Shown here: positions 47,533-56,608 of the stretch, one piece after another
Layout: each line of letters starts with the position of its first letter
How positions within the stretch are numbered: position 1 is the first letter of the stretch
Assembly (NCBI RefSeq): GCF_900105155.1
Contig: NZ_LT629762.1
Location: 4,845,501-4,909,500, forward strand
Direction: 5' to 3'
Length of the DNA: 64,000 bases
From: Pseudomonas prosekii
GTDB taxonomy: Bacteria; Pseudomonadota; Gammaproteobacteria; Pseudomonadales; Pseudomonadaceae
The notes under the pieces: model-generated
What the model was told of the DNA's origin: nothing
The model's input: only the letters and a program-made list of their open reading frames with translations
Databases searched by the model: none
Translations under genes and position numbers: made by a program

Positions 47533-47608
47533 GGCGTCATCGCGGGCAAGCCATGCTCCCACAGAGGGATGGGCAACGTGTGGGAGCATGGCTTGCCCGC
47601 GATAGCAT
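47533..47608. repeat. Inverted REP doublet
   Basis: CATCGCGGGCAAGCCATGCTCCCA faces its inverse, between convergent genes; the core reads GCATGGCTTGCCCGCGAT. Confidence 0.88.
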
Positions 47609-47628
47609 TATCCGCATTGCCACAACTC

Positions 47629-48420
47629 TCAAACCCCTTTGAACACCCCGGGCCGCTTCTCGATCATCGACCGCACACCTTCCCGCGCATCCTCGCTGCC
47701 CAGCAACTTCTTGACCATCGCCGGCAACCCTTGCGCCGCCGCGACTTCCCCTTCATAACGCGCCTGCCGCGCCGACATCAATGTCGCCTGAACCCCCAGC
47801 GGTGCCTGCCGCGCGATGCGTTCCGCCAGTTCAATGGCGCGCGGCAGCAGGTCCTCGCTGGCCATGACTTCCTGGACCAGGCCCAAACGCAGCGCATCAT
47901 GCGCATCAAACTCATCGCCGGTCAGCAGCCAGCGCATCGCGTTGCCCCAGCCCGCCAATTGATGCAGGCGCAGCGTGGCGCCGCCGAACGGGAAAATCCC
48001 GCGCTGCACTTCCATCTGCGCAAAGCGGGTATTGCTCGCGCAGAGGTTGATGTCGGCCGCCAGCATCAGCTCAATGCCAATCGTCAGGCAATAACCTTGC
48101 GCGGCGACGATCACCGGTTTGCTCACCCTCGGCCCGGCGAACACGCCCCACGGATCGCAGCCGCCGGGTGGCGCCTGCCAGCCTTCGGCGAGGGCGGCGC
48201 TGGCGTTGATCAGGTCGAGCCCGGCGGTAAAGTGCTCGCCGTGGGCGAACACCACGGCCACCCGCGCCTCGGCGTCGGCTTCGAATTCGCCGTAGGCCAG
48301 GCTCAGCGCATTCAGCAGATCGAGGTCGAAGGCGTTGCGCTTGGCCACCCGGTCGAGGCCCAGCAACAAGACATGACCGCGCCGCTCACGGCTGACACGG
48401 CTGGCAACAGACTGATTCAT
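47629..48420 (-). CDS. Enoyl-CoA hydratase/isomerase (crotonase) family protein
   Basis: A 263-residue crotonase-fold protein. The oxyanion-hole segments are GEHFTAGLDLI and YCLTIGIELMLAADINLC, with a further NTRFAQMEVQRGIFPFGGA. The typical catalytic Glu pair is not clear, so the reaction could be hydration, isomerisation or another crotonase chemistry. The start MNQSVAS was chosen; an upstream ATG at 48507 would add an atypical 29-residue leader. Confidence 0.82.
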   Translation of the reverse strand: MNQSVASRVSRERRGHVLLLGLDRVAKRNAFDLDLLNALSLAYGEFEADAEARVAVVFAHGEHFTAGLDLINASAALAEGWQAPPGGCDPWGVFAGPRVSKPVIVAAQGYCLTIGIELMLAADINLCASNTRFAQMEVQRGIFPFGGATLRLHQLAGWGNAMRWLLTGDEFDAHDALRLGLVQEVMASEDLLPRAIELAERIARQAPLGVQATLMSARQARYEGEVAAAQGLPAMVKKLLGSEDAREGVRSMIEKRPGVFKGV

Positions 48421-48628
48421 GGCGCATTTCCTCGGGCGGGAAGGGGGGCGGGTGAGTACGGCAAGACCAAAGGTCGGGACACCTCGGGTGAATCGTTTTA
48501 GCGCCATCGTCAGCAGGGCCGGGCCTTTGAAAAATAGACGCTTGCGCGATTATCCGCAAAGTCTGTGACACAACCGTGTATCCGTCAGTTTTCCGACAAA
48601 TAATGCTCCCTTTTTGGGCGAATTCCGG

Positions 48629-48634
48629 TATAGT
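48629..48634 (+). promoter_or_regulatory. Putative -10 hexamer of deaD
   Basis: TATAGT occurs in CCGGTATAGTGCGCGCC, 220 bases before deaD. A matching -35 hexamer is not convincing. If this is the start, the mRNA has a leader of about 210 bases. Confidence 0.35.
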
Positions 48635-48818
48635 GCGCGCCGGCCTTTAACCGGGCCGCGTTTAGGTAGCGCAATTCCCCGAAGTCAGCTTCGGCTGCAC
48701 GTCCGCACAGCGGACTCTCCCTTGACGAATCTTTTTCATTCATTCGTTTTCGCAAATCCCCGCCGACAAAGCAGCCAGGGCGACTCTTGAGTCTTACACG
48801 GCATGCGCAGCTTTGGAG

Positions 48819-48856
48819 CATGGGTCTTTGCGGATGCACTTAGAGGCAGACCCATG
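48819..48856 (+). promoter_or_regulatory. Hairpin enclosing the deaD ribosome site and start codon
   Basis: CATGGGTCT (48819-48827) and AGACCCATG (48848-48856) are exact complements. The right arm ends with the start ATG, and the 20-base loop contains AGAGG (48842-48846). Together they could block translation initiation until the stem opens. Confidence 0.6.
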
Positions 48857-50527
48857 ACCCAGGAAACCGGCGGCTTCGCCGCTTTTAATCTTAATCCGAA
48901 TATTCTTGCAGCCGTCATCGCGACTGGCTACGAAGAACCTTCGGCTATTCAGCAGCAATCGATCCCGATCATCATGGCCGGCCACGACATGATTGGCCAA
49001 GCGCAAACCGGTACCGGTAAAACCGCCGCGTTCGCACTGCCTATTCTGCATCGCATCGATCCTGCCAAGCGCGAGCCGCAAGCCCTGATCCTGGCGCCAA
49101 CCCGTGAGTTGGCGCTGCAAGTAGCAACCGCTTTCGAAACCTACGCTAAGCAAATGCCGGGCGTTACCGTTGTGGCCGTTTACGGCGGCGCCCCGATGGG
49201 CCCACAACTGAAAGCAATCCGTAATGGCGCACAGATCGTTGTCGCCACTCCGGGCCGTCTGTGCGACCACCTGCGTCGTGACGAAAAAGTCCTCGCTACC
49301 GTGAACCACCTGGTTCTCGACGAAGCGGACGAAATGCTCAAACTCGGCTTCATGGACGACCTGGAAGTCATCTTCAAGTCGTTGCCTGCAACCCGTCAGA
49401 CCGTATTGTTCTCGGCGACCCTGCCGCAGTCGATCCGCGCGATTGCCGAGCGTCACCTGCGTGATCCGCAGCACGTGAAAATCCAGACCAAGACTCAGAC
49501 CGTTACCGCGATCGAACAGGCTCACCTGTTGGTTCACGCTGACCAGAAGACCTCGGCTGTATTGAGCCTGCTGGAAGTCGAAGACTTCGACGCCCTGATC
49601 ATGTTCGTGCGCACCAAGCAAGCGACCCTGGACCTGGCCAGTGCCCTGGAAGCCAAAGGCTACAAAGCCGCTGCGCTGAACGGTGACATTGCTCAGAACC
49701 AGCGTGAGCGCGTGATCGAATCCCTCAAGGATGGCCGTCTGGACATCGTTGTGGCGACCGACGTTGCTGCTCGTGGTCTGGACGTTCCGCGCATCACTCA
49801 CGTGTTCAACGTTGATATGCCGTACGATCCGGAATCCTACGTTCACCGTATCGGCCGTACTGGCCGTGCCGGTCGCGAAGGTCGTGCATTGTTGCTGGTG
49901 ACTCCACGTGAGCGCCGCATGCTGCAAGTGATCGAGCGTGTAACCGGGCAGAAAGTTGCTGAAGTTCGCCTGCCGGACGCACAAGCTGTTCTCGATGCAC
50001 GCATCAAGAAATTGACCAACAGCCTGTCGCCACTGGTTGCCGATGCCGAATCGACTCACGGTGATCTGCTTGATCGCCTGACCGCCGACATCGGTTGCAC
50101 CCCGCGTGCACTGGCCGCTGCTCTGCTGCGCAAGGCCACCAACGCTCAGGCGTTGACCCTGGCTGCAATCGAGAAAGAACGTCCACTGGTGCCGAACAAC
50201 GCACCGCGTGGCGATCGTCCAGAGCGTACCGGTGATCGTCCGGACCGTGGTGATCGTGAGCGTCGTGCTCCGGTTGCATTGGCCGAAGGTCGTGCACGTT
50301 GCCGTACCGCGCTGGGCGCGCGTGATGGTATCGCTGCGAAAAACCTGCTGGGCGCCATCCTCAACGAAGGTGGTCTGGCTCGCGAAGCAATCGGTCGCAT
50401 CCAGGTGCGTGATAGCTTCAGCCTCGTCGAGCTGCCGGAAGATGGTCTGGAAAAACTCCTGACCAAGCTGAAGGACACTCGCGTTGCTGGCAAGCAGTTG
50501 AAGCTGCGTCGCTATCGCGAAGATTGA
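48854..50527 (+). CDS. deaD: DEAD-box ATP-dependent RNA helicase DeaD/CsdA
   Basis: A 557-residue helicase assisting ribosome assembly and mRNA decay, especially at low temperature. Motifs are AQTGTGKT (I), PTRELALQ (Ia), TPGRL (Ib), DEAD in VLDEADEML (II), SAT (III), TDVAARGLD (V) and HRIGRTGRAGR (VI). The C-terminal region is Arg/Asp-rich (GDRPDRGDRERR) followed by a DbpA/CsdA-type RNA-binding domain. The start ATG follows GAGGCAGACCC. An own terminator follows. Confidence 0.96.
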   Translation: MTQETGGFAAFNLNPNILAAVIATGYEEPSAIQQQSIPIIMAGHDMIGQAQTGTGKTAAFALPILHRIDPAKREPQALILAPTRELALQVATAFETYAKQMPGVTVVAVYGGAPMGPQLKAIRNGAQIVVATPGRLCDHLRRDEKVLATVNHLVLDEADEMLKLGFMDDLEVIFKSLPATRQTVLFSATLPQSIRAIAERHLRDPQHVKIQTKTQTVTAIEQAHLLVHADQKTSAVLSLLEVEDFDALIMFVRTKQATLDLASALEAKGYKAAALNGDIAQNQRERVIESLKDGRLDIVVATDVAARGLDVPRITHVFNVDMPYDPESYVHRIGRTGRAGREGRALLLVTPRERRMLQVIERVTGQKVAEVRLPDAQAVLDARIKKLTNSLSPLVADAESTHGDLLDRLTADIGCTPRALAAALLRKATNAQALTLAAIEKERPLVPNNAPRGDRPERTGDRPDRGDRERRAPVALAEGRARCRTALGARDGIAAKNLLGAILNEGGLAREAIGRIQVRDSFSLVELPEDGLEKLLTKLKDTRVAGKQLKLRRYRED

Positions 50528-50554
50528 TCGGCTCTTGAGCTGATTGATCGAACA

Positions 50555-50589
50555 TAAAAAATCCCCGACTGGTTCGGGGATTTTTTTTG
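50555..50589 (+). terminator. Terminator of deaD
   Basis: AAAAAATCCCCGA, loop CTGGT, TCGGGGATTTTTTTT: a strong stem with a T-run. Confidence 0.92.
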
Positions 50590-50625
50590 GCCTGCTGTTT
50601 GTGCTTGGCTGAAGACCCTGTGTCC

Positions 50626-50697
50626 CCATCGCGAGCAGGCTCACCCCTGCAAGGGCAATGCATTCCAGTGCAGGAGTGAGCCTGCTCGCGATGGCCG
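50626..50697. repeat. Inverted REP doublet
   Basis: CATCGCGAGCAGGCTCACCCCTGC faces its inverse GCAGGAGTGAGCCTGCTCGCG, between convergent genes. Confidence 0.88.
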
Positions 50698-50713
50698 CCC
50701 CTCGGTCTACCGG

Positions 50714-51481
50714 TCAGCCAAAGCGATAAATGTCCATGCCCAGCGCGCCCATAGTGTACCCCTGATGGGCAATCGCGAATTCACCTCCCGCGCCGCGCGC
50801 AAAGTACAGCGGCAGCAAATGCTCGTCACTCGGATGATTGCGCGCGGCATTCGGCGCTTGCTGGCGATAATCGTGCAGCGCCGCTTCATCGTTCGCCGCG
50901 AGTTTTTCAATCATCCAGTCGCGGAACACCTTGGCCCACGGCTCGACGCTCTCCGGGCCCGCGTGCCAGTCCAGCTCGCGCAAATTGTGAGTGATGCTGC
51001 CGGAACCGATCAGCAGCACGCCATGCTCGCGCAAACTCTGCAGCGCCTGCCCGACACGGGTTTGCAGCGCCGGGCCGCCACGGGTCGGCAGTGAGACTTG
51101 CACCACCGCAATATCCGCCTGCGGGTACATCAATGACAACGGCACCCAGACCCCGTGATCGAATGGTCGTCGGGCGTCGATGCGCGCCGGCAGGTCATTG
51201 GCATTCAACAATTCGACCACCTCGGCCGCCAGTTGCGGATCGCCCGGCGCCGGGTATTGCACCTCGAACAAGGCCTTGGGGAAGCCGCCGAAGTCGTGCC
51301 AGGTTTCCGGTTGTGGATTGCCGCTGACCAGCAACTCGTTGCTTTCCCAATGCGCCGACACAATCACAATGGCTTTGGGCTTGGGCAACTGCGCTGCGAG
51401 GCGCGTCAGCGCAGGGCCGCTTGCGCCAGGTTCGAGTGCCAACATCGGCGAACCATGGGATATGTACAGGCTGGGGAACAT
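50714..51481 (-). CDS. Class III extradiol dioxygenase family protein (YgiD/DODA type)
   Basis: A 255-residue LigB-type protein. The likely metal ligands are His in YISHGSPML, His in VSAHWES, His in RPFDHGVWVPL and His near the C-terminus. Family members open aromatic rings (DOPA or similar) using Zn or Fe; the substrate is unknown. The start MFPSLYISHGSPM is directly preceded by an AGGAG-like sequence. Confidence 0.85.
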   Translation of the reverse strand: MFPSLYISHGSPMLALEPGASGPALTRLAAQLPKPKAIVIVSAHWESNELLVSGNPQPETWHDFGGFPKALFEVQYPAPGDPQLAAEVVELLNANDLPARIDARRPFDHGVWVPLSLMYPQADIAVVQVSLPTRGGPALQTRVGQALQSLREHGVLLIGSGSITHNLRELDWHAGPESVEPWAKVFRDWMIEKLAANDEAALHDYRQQAPNAARNHPSDEHLLPLYFARGAGGEFAIAHQGYTMGALGMDIYRFG

Positions 51482-51584
51482 GAAAGAGCTCCTGAGGGGT
51501 AAGATGGCGTCATCTTCAGTCAGATCATTGATCTAAATCTAATATAAGTTTTAGGGTCTTTTGATCGAATTTTCGGGATTAATT

Positions 51585-52241
51585 ATGCAGCCGGAGTTTT
51601 GGCACAAGCGGTGGACGTCGAATCAGATCGGCTTTCACCTGCCGGAAGTGAATCCATATCTGCAACGGTATTGGCCGCAACTCGGCCTGGAAGAGGGCGC
51701 GCGGGTATTGGTGCCGCTGTGTGGGAAAAGCCTGGACCTGTTGTGGCTGGCCAAATGCGGGCACGAGGTGTTGGGCATCGAGTTATCGGAAAAAGCCGTG
51801 GAGGACTTTTTCCACGAGCATCAATTTGACCCGGACGTCAGCGATCAAGGGCCGTTCACCGTCTATCGCGCGGGCTCCATCGAAATCTGGTGCGGTGACT
51901 TCTTCGCGCTGACCGCCGGCGATGTCGCCGATTGCAGCGCGTTGTACGACCGCGCGGCGCTGATCGCCTTGCCGCCGAAGATGCGCGAGCAATACGCCGA
52001 GCACCTGACGCGGATTTTGCCGAAGGATTCGCTGGGATTGCTGATCACCCTCGACTACGACCAGATCCAGAAGGACGGCCCGCCGTTCGCGGTGCTCGAT
52101 GATGAAGTGCAGCGACTGTTCAGCGCGTCGTGGCAATTGAAGATTCTCGAAGACCAGGATGTGCTGGGCGCGAGCGTAAAATTTGTCGAGAGTGGGGTTA
52201 CGCGGTTGGAAGAGCGGATATATCGGGTTTCCACTCATTAA
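51585..52241 (+). CDS. tpm: Thiopurine S-methyltransferase
   Basis: A 218-residue SAM-dependent methyltransferase. The signature [18 protein letters not shown] is typical of Tpm, and [29 protein letters not shown] is the SAM site. In pseudomonads it methylates selenium and tellurium compounds as well as thiopurines. The start ATG is six bases from GGGA. Confidence 0.93.
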   Translation: MQPEFWHKRWTSNQIGFHLPEVNPYLQRYWPQLGLEEGARVLVPLCGKSLDLLWLAKCGHEVLGIELSEKAVEDFFHEHQFDPDVSDQGPFTVYRAGSIEIWCGDFFALTAGDVADCSALYDRAALIALPPKMREQYAEHLTRILPKDSLGLLITLDYDQIQKDGPPFAVLDDEVQRLFSASWQLKILEDQDVLGASVKFVESGVTRLEERIYRVSTH

Positions 52242-52260
52242 GGTTTGCTGACTTCACTGG

Positions 52261-52359
52261 CCCTATCGCGAGCAAGCTCGCTCCTACAGGGGGCGTTGCC
52301 GATCACGCAGTTGTGATTGCACCCAGTCAACTATGGGAGCGAGCTTGCTCGCGATAGCG
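52261..52359. repeat. Inverted REP doublet
   Basis: TATCGCGAGCAAGCTCGCTCCTAC faces GGGAGCGAGCTTGCTCGCGATA between tpm and a terminator. Confidence 0.88.
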
Positions 52360-52389
52360 TTCGAACAGGCACCGCACGAACCGCCAGAC

Positions 52390-52422
52390 AAAAAAAGGCC
52401 CGCATTCAATGCGGGCCTTTTC
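52390..52422. terminator. Bidirectional terminator between tpm and htpX
   Basis: AAAAAAAGGCCCGCATT, CAATG, GCGGGCC TTTTC: a stem serving htpX on the minus strand and any read-through from tpm. Confidence 0.85.
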
Positions 52423-52439
52423 ATTTATGGCGAAGCCTC

Positions 52440-53327
52440 TCAGCCGCGACGACGCAGCGCGTCAATGCGCTCTTCCAGCGGCGGGTGGCTCATGAACATA
52501 CGAGCAAACCCTTGCTTGATGCCGCCGTTGATGCCGAACGCGCTCAAGGTGTCCGGCATGTGCACCGGCAAGCCCTGTTCGGCCCGCAGGCGTTGCAACG
52601 CGCCGATCATCGAGTTGGTCCCGGCCAGGCGAGCGCCGGCTTCGTCGGCGCGGAATTCGCGTTTGCGCGAGAACCACATGACGATCGAGCTGGCGAGAAT
52701 GCCCAGCACCAGTTCGGCGAAAATCGTCGCCACGTAATAGGCGATGCCCTGGCCTTCTTCGTTCTTGAAAATCACCTTGTCGACAAAGTTGCCGATGATC
52801 CGCGCGAAGAACATCACGAAGGTGTTCACCACGCCTTGAATCAGCGCCAGGGTGACCATGTCACCGTTGGCAACGTGGCCGATTTCGTGGGCCAGCACGG
52901 CTTTCACTTCATCCGGCGAGAACCGCTCGAGCAAGCCCTGGCTGACCGCGACCAGCGCGTCGTTCTTGTTCCAGCCGGTGGCGAACGCGTTGGCCTCGTA
53001 GGCCGGGAAAATCCCGACCTCGGGCATCTTGATCCCGGCTTCGCGCGACAGTTGTTCAACGGTCTGCAGCAGCCATTGTTCGTGACGGGTGCGCGGCTGG
53101 CTGATGATCTGGGTGCTGGTGCTCATCTTCGCCATCCACTTGGAGATGAACAGCGAGAACAGCGAACCGGCAAAACCAAACACAGCACAGAAAATCAGCA
53201 GCTGATTGAGGTTGAGATCAACCCCGTTGGCCGCCATGAACCCGTTGAAGCCAAAAAGGCTCAGGGTGATGCTGGCTATCAGCACGACCGCCAGGTTAGT
53301 GGCCAAAAACAGCAGGATGCGCATCAT
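52440..53327 (-). CDS. htpX: HtpX, membrane zinc metalloprotease
   Basis: A 295-residue M48 peptidase in the inner membrane, with two N-terminal helices and further hydrophobic segments. The zinc motif HEIGH lies in [15 protein letters not shown] with a third ligand in [13 protein letters not shown]. It degrades misfolded membrane proteins together with FtsH in E. coli. The start [14 protein letters not shown] matches E. coli HtpX in style. Confidence 0.95.
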   Translation of the reverse strand: MMRILLFLATNLAVVLIASITLSLFGFNGFMAANGVDLNLNQLLIFCAVFGFAGSLFSLFISKWMAKMSTSTQIISQPRTRHEQWLLQTVEQLSREAGIKMPEVGIFPAYEANAFATGWNKNDALVAVSQGLLERFSPDEVKAVLAHEIGHVANGDMVTLALIQGVVNTFVMFFARIIGNFVDKVIFKNEEGQGIAYYVATIFAELVLGILASSIVMWFSRKREFRADEAGARLAGTNSMIGALQRLRAEQGLPVHMPDTLSAFGINGGIKQGFARMFMSHPPLEERIDALRRRG

Positions 53328-53604
53328 GGTTGTAGAAATCTCCTCATGCTAAAGATGTAGCGTACTGCGGGGTATATAAGGTGCTGCACCGTGCTATTCA
53401 ACCGGGTGACTATTTCAAACTGTGTCCTACAGCCATGGTTCAGCATCGTGCAGGACATTTCCTGCGCAGTTGCAGGAAAAGTTCGTCAACCGATTGACCT
53501 GCAAACCCCAGTCTTTATTAGGCGCGAACGCAGAATTCGTCACATGACAGCGGTGACAAGCAGAAAGGGTGGCTGGGGGCAGAGATGTGTTGCTGAATCA
53601 ATCA

Positions 53605-53632
53605 CCGTGCGACAGAAAATGGCGTCGCACGG
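53605..53632. other. Hairpin downstream of alaA
   Basis: CCGTGCGAC and GTCGCACGG form a perfect nine-base stem with a ten-base loop. There is no T-run, so the role as a terminator of alaA is uncertain. The rest of the 316-base gap to htpX shows no gene. Confidence 0.45.
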
Positions 53633-53643
53633 CGGATTTCAGC

Positions 53644-54855
53644 TTACTGACGATAGGTCTTGAGGAAGTTGCCGATGCGGCCGATGGCCTGATCCAGCTC
53701 GTCGACGCGGGGCAGGGTGACGACGCGGAAGTGATCCGGCCATGGCCAGTTGAACGCCGTGCCCTGAACCACCAGAAGCTTTTCGGAGAGCAGCAGGTCG
53801 AGCACGAACTTCTCGTCGTTGTGAATCGGGCAGACTTTCGGGTCGATCCGCGGGAACGCATACAGCGCGCCCATCGGTTTGACGCAAGTCACGCCGGGGA
53901 TGTCATTGAGCAATTCCCACGTACGATTGCGCTGTTCCAGCAATCGCCCTTGCGGCAACACCAGATCATTGATGCTCTGATAACCACCGAGCGCAGTCTG
54001 AATCGCATGCTGACTCGGGACGTTGGCACACAAGCGCATGTTGGCCAGCATGTCGATGCCTTCGATGTAGCTCTGGGCGTGGTGTTTCGGCCCGGAAATG
54101 GCGATCCAGCCAGAACGGAAACCAGCGACGCGGTACGACTTCGACAGCCCGTTGAAGGTCAGGCACAGCAGGTCCGGCGCCAGCGAAGCGGTGCAGATGT
54201 GCACGGCATCGTCGTACAGGATCTTGTCGTAAATCTCGTCGGAGAACACCACCAGATTGTGCGAGCGCGCCAGTTCGAGCATGCCCAGCAACACTTCTCT
54301 GGAGTACACCGCACCGGTCGGGTTGTTCGGGTTGATGATCACCAAGGCCTTGGTGTTCGGGGTGATTTTGGCTTTGATGTCGGCCAGGTCGGGGAACCAG
54401 TCGGCGCCCTCATCGCACAGGTAATGCACCGGATTACCGCCCGCCAGGCTGACGGCAGCGGTCCACAACGGATAGTCGGGCGCCGGCACCAGCACTTCGT
54501 CGCCATTGTTGAGCAGCGCCTGCATCGACATCACGATCAGCTCGGAAACGCCGTTGCCGAGGTAAATGTCCTCGATGCCGACGCCTTCGACCTGCTTCTG
54601 CTGGTAGTACTGCATCACCGCTTTGCGTGCGCTGAACAGGCCTTTGGAATCGCTGTAGCCCTGGGCGGTCGGCAGGTTGCGGATGACGTCCTGGAGGATT
54701 TCATCCGGCGCTTCGAAACCAAAAGGCGCCGGGTTGCCGATGTTCAGCTTGAGGATGCGATGGCCTTCCTCTTCCAGGCGTTTGGCGTGCTTGAGCACTG
54801 GGCCGCGAATGTCGTAGCAGACGTTGGCGAGCTTGTTCGATTTGCTGACCTGCAT
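53644..54855 (-). CDS. alaA: Alanine aminotransferase AlaA
   Basis: A 403-residue PLP-dependent class I aminotransferase. The PLP-binding Lys is in NGLSKSYRVAGFRSGW, with NPNNPTGAVYS and FSDEIYDKILYDD typical. The N-terminus MQVSKSNKLANVCYDIRGPV matches E. coli AlaA (405 residues) closely. It makes alanine from pyruvate and glutamate. Upstream in-frame starts as far as 55200 were rejected since they lack family similarity. Confidence 0.93.
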   Translation of the reverse strand: MQVSKSNKLANVCYDIRGPVLKHAKRLEEEGHRILKLNIGNPAPFGFEAPDEILQDVIRNLPTAQGYSDSKGLFSARKAVMQYYQQKQVEGVGIEDIYLGNGVSELIVMSMQALLNNGDEVLVPAPDYPLWTAAVSLAGGNPVHYLCDEGADWFPDLADIKAKITPNTKALVIINPNNPTGAVYSREVLLGMLELARSHNLVVFSDEIYDKILYDDAVHICTASLAPDLLCLTFNGLSKSYRVAGFRSGWIAISGPKHHAQSYIEGIDMLANMRLCANVPSQHAIQTALGGYQSINDLVLPQGRLLEQRNRTWELLNDIPGVTCVKPMGALYAFPRIDPKVCPIHNDEKFVLDLLLSEKLLVVQGTAFNWPWPDHFRVVTLPRVDELDQAIGRIGNFLKTYRQ

Positions 54856-55081
54856 GGCGATGTGTTCCCGAAAATGAACGATCCAGGCGGCGCGTGTACA
54901 ACCGTACTGGGAATCCTGCGTGATGCGCACAGGCCTGACGCCTTCGAAGGCGACACTCATAATCCGTTTGAATGCGCGGGGACGGGCTGCCAGACTGGCG
55001 TTTGACGAGGCGCAATCATACGTGCCGCCCGATCCGTGGAAAAGGTACAGATCGGGCTTTTTCAGCTGCTGAGGTGTGATG

Positions 55082-55477
55082 ATGGAAAAGTTGGAAAAAA
55101 CCCTGGAAGAATGGAAGTCGATGCTCGATCCGGAGCAGTACAACGTTTGCCGCCTCAAGGGCACCGAACGGCCGTTTTCCGGCAAGTACAACGACAGCAA
55201 AATCGACGGCGTTTACCACTGCATCTGCTGCAACGAGCCGTTGTTCGATTCGAAAACCAAGTTTGATTCCGGGTGTGGCTGGCCGAGTTTCTACGCGCCG
55301 ATCGGCGACAGTGCGATGGTCGAGATCCGTGACGTCAGCCACGGCATGATCCGCACCGAAGTGGTCTGCGGAAAATGCGATGCGCATTTGGGCCACGTGT
55401 TCCCGGACGGCCCGCCGCCGACCGGCCTGCGTTATTGCATCAACTCGGTGTGCCTGGACCTGGTTCCCCGCACCTGA
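55082..55477 (+). CDS. msrB: Peptide methionine (R)-S-oxide reductase MsrB
   Basis: A 131-residue enzyme repairing methionine-R-sulfoxide in proteins. Zinc ligands are in CICCNEP and [10 protein letters not shown]; catalytic Cys119 is in [16 protein letters not shown] is a family motif. The second of two adjacent ATGs, seven bases from GAGG, was chosen. Confidence 0.94.
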   Translation: MEKLEKTLEEWKSMLDPEQYNVCRLKGTERPFSGKYNDSKIDGVYHCICCNEPLFDSKTKFDSGCGWPSFYAPIGDSAMVEIRDVSHGMIRTEVVCGKCDAHLGHVFPDGPPPTGLRYCINSVCLDLVPRT

Positions 55478-55484
55478 CGCAAAA

Positions 55485-55582
55485 CCTGTAGGAGCAGAGC
55501 TTGCTCGCGAAGACGTCGGTCCATTCAACATCAACGTTGAATCGTAAACCGCTTTCGCGAGCAAGCTCTGCTCCTACGGGGG
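55485..55582. repeat. Inverted REP doublet between msrB and gpx
   Basis: CTGTAGGAGCAGAGCTTGCTCGCGAA faces its inverse with CGAGCAAGCTCTGCTCC. Confidence 0.88.
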
Positions 55583-55664
55583 ATCGGTTTTGATAATTTA
55601 AATTGCACACAATTCAATTGCTCGCTATGTTCAGCGCTTCTTCTTGCGTCTGGAGCTTCGAACC

Positions 55665-56150
55665 ATGAGCGACAACCTGCTGAGCATCCCGGTGACCACC
55701 ATCAAGGGTGAACAGAAAACCCTTTCCGACTTCGCCGGCAAAGCCGTGCTGGTGGTCAACACCGCGAGCAAGTGCGGTTTCACCCCGCAATACAAAGGCC
55801 TCGAACAGCTTTGGCAGACTTACAAGGACCAAGGCCTGGTGGTGCTCGGGTTTCCCTGCAACCAGTTCGGCAAACAGGAACCGGGCAACGAAGGTGCGAT
55901 TTCCGAGTTCTGTGAACTGAATTACGGCGTGAGCTTTCCGCTGTTCAAGAAAATCGACGTCAATGGTTCCGACGCTCATCCGCTGTTCGTGCAATTGAAG
56001 AAACGCGCCCCAGGCCTGCTCGGCTCCGAAGGCATCAAGTGGAATTTCACCAAGTTCCTGATTGGCAAGGATGGCCAGTTGGTCAAGCGCTTCGCCCCGA
56101 CCACCAAGCCGCAGGACATGAGCGCCGAGATCGAAGCCCTGCTCAAATGA
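55665..56150 (+). CDS. Glutathione peroxidase family protein
   Basis: A 161-residue thioredoxin-fold peroxidase. The peroxidatic residue is Cys37 in NTASKCGFTPQY, a cysteine and not selenocysteine. The Gln and Trp of the catalytic tetrad lie in FPCNQFGKQEPG and KWNFTKFL. It reduces hydroperoxides, probably using thioredoxin or glutathione. The stop overlaps the start of the ospR-like regulator in ATGA. Confidence 0.93.
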   Translation: MSDNLLSIPVTTIKGEQKTLSDFAGKAVLVVNTASKCGFTPQYKGLEQLWQTYKDQGLVVLGFPCNQFGKQEPGNEGAISEFCELNYGVSFPLFKKIDVNGSDAHPLFVQLKKRAPGLLGSEGIKWNFTKFLIGKDGQLVKRFAPTTKPQDMSAEIEALLK

Positions 56151-56608
56151 ACGAGATGTCGGCCGATGCGCTGAAACTCGACAGCCAGCTGTGTTTCAAG
56201 CTGTATGCCGCTTCCCGGGCGGTGATTCGTGGCTATAAGCCGATGCTTGATCAACTCGGCCTGACGTATCCGCAATACCTGGCGATGCTGGTGTTGTGGG
56301 AATGGCAGGAAGCAGCGCCCGAGCAGCCGACCGTCAAGGCGTTGGGCGAACGCCTGGCGCTGGATTCCGGGACGCTGACGCCGTTGCTCAAACGCCTTGA
56401 GCAACTGCAACTGGTGCAGCGCCAGCGTTCGGCGCGGGACGAGCGCGAAGTGCACTTGAGCCTGACGCCAACCGGCAAAGCCCTGCGCGAGCAGGTCGGG
56501 CCGCTCAAGGCGCGGCTGTTGTGCGACAGCGGCGTTGACCTGAATCGCCTGAACGAACTGCGCGACGGGCTCGACCAATTACTCGGGCAGATCAAGGCGC
56601 TGGGGTAG
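56147..56608 (+). CDS. ospR: OspR-like MarR-family regulator of gpx
   Basis: A 153-residue MarR/OhrR-type sensor. SQLCFKLYAASRAV has the N-terminal reactive Cys; GLTYPQYLAMLVLWEWQ and DSGTLTPLLKRLEQLQLV are shared with OhrR. In P. aeruginosa ospR sits beside gpx and responds to oxidants, which fits here. It overlaps gpx by four bases. Its last 17 bases overlap the convergent kinase gene. Confidence 0.85.
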   Translation: MNEMSADALKLDSQLCFKLYAASRAVIRGYKPMLDQLGLTYPQYLAMLVLWEWQEAAPEQPTVKALGERLALDSGTLTPLLKRLEQLQLVQRQRSARDEREVHLSLTPTGKALREQVGPLKARLLCDSGVDLNRLNELRDGLDQLLGQIKALG

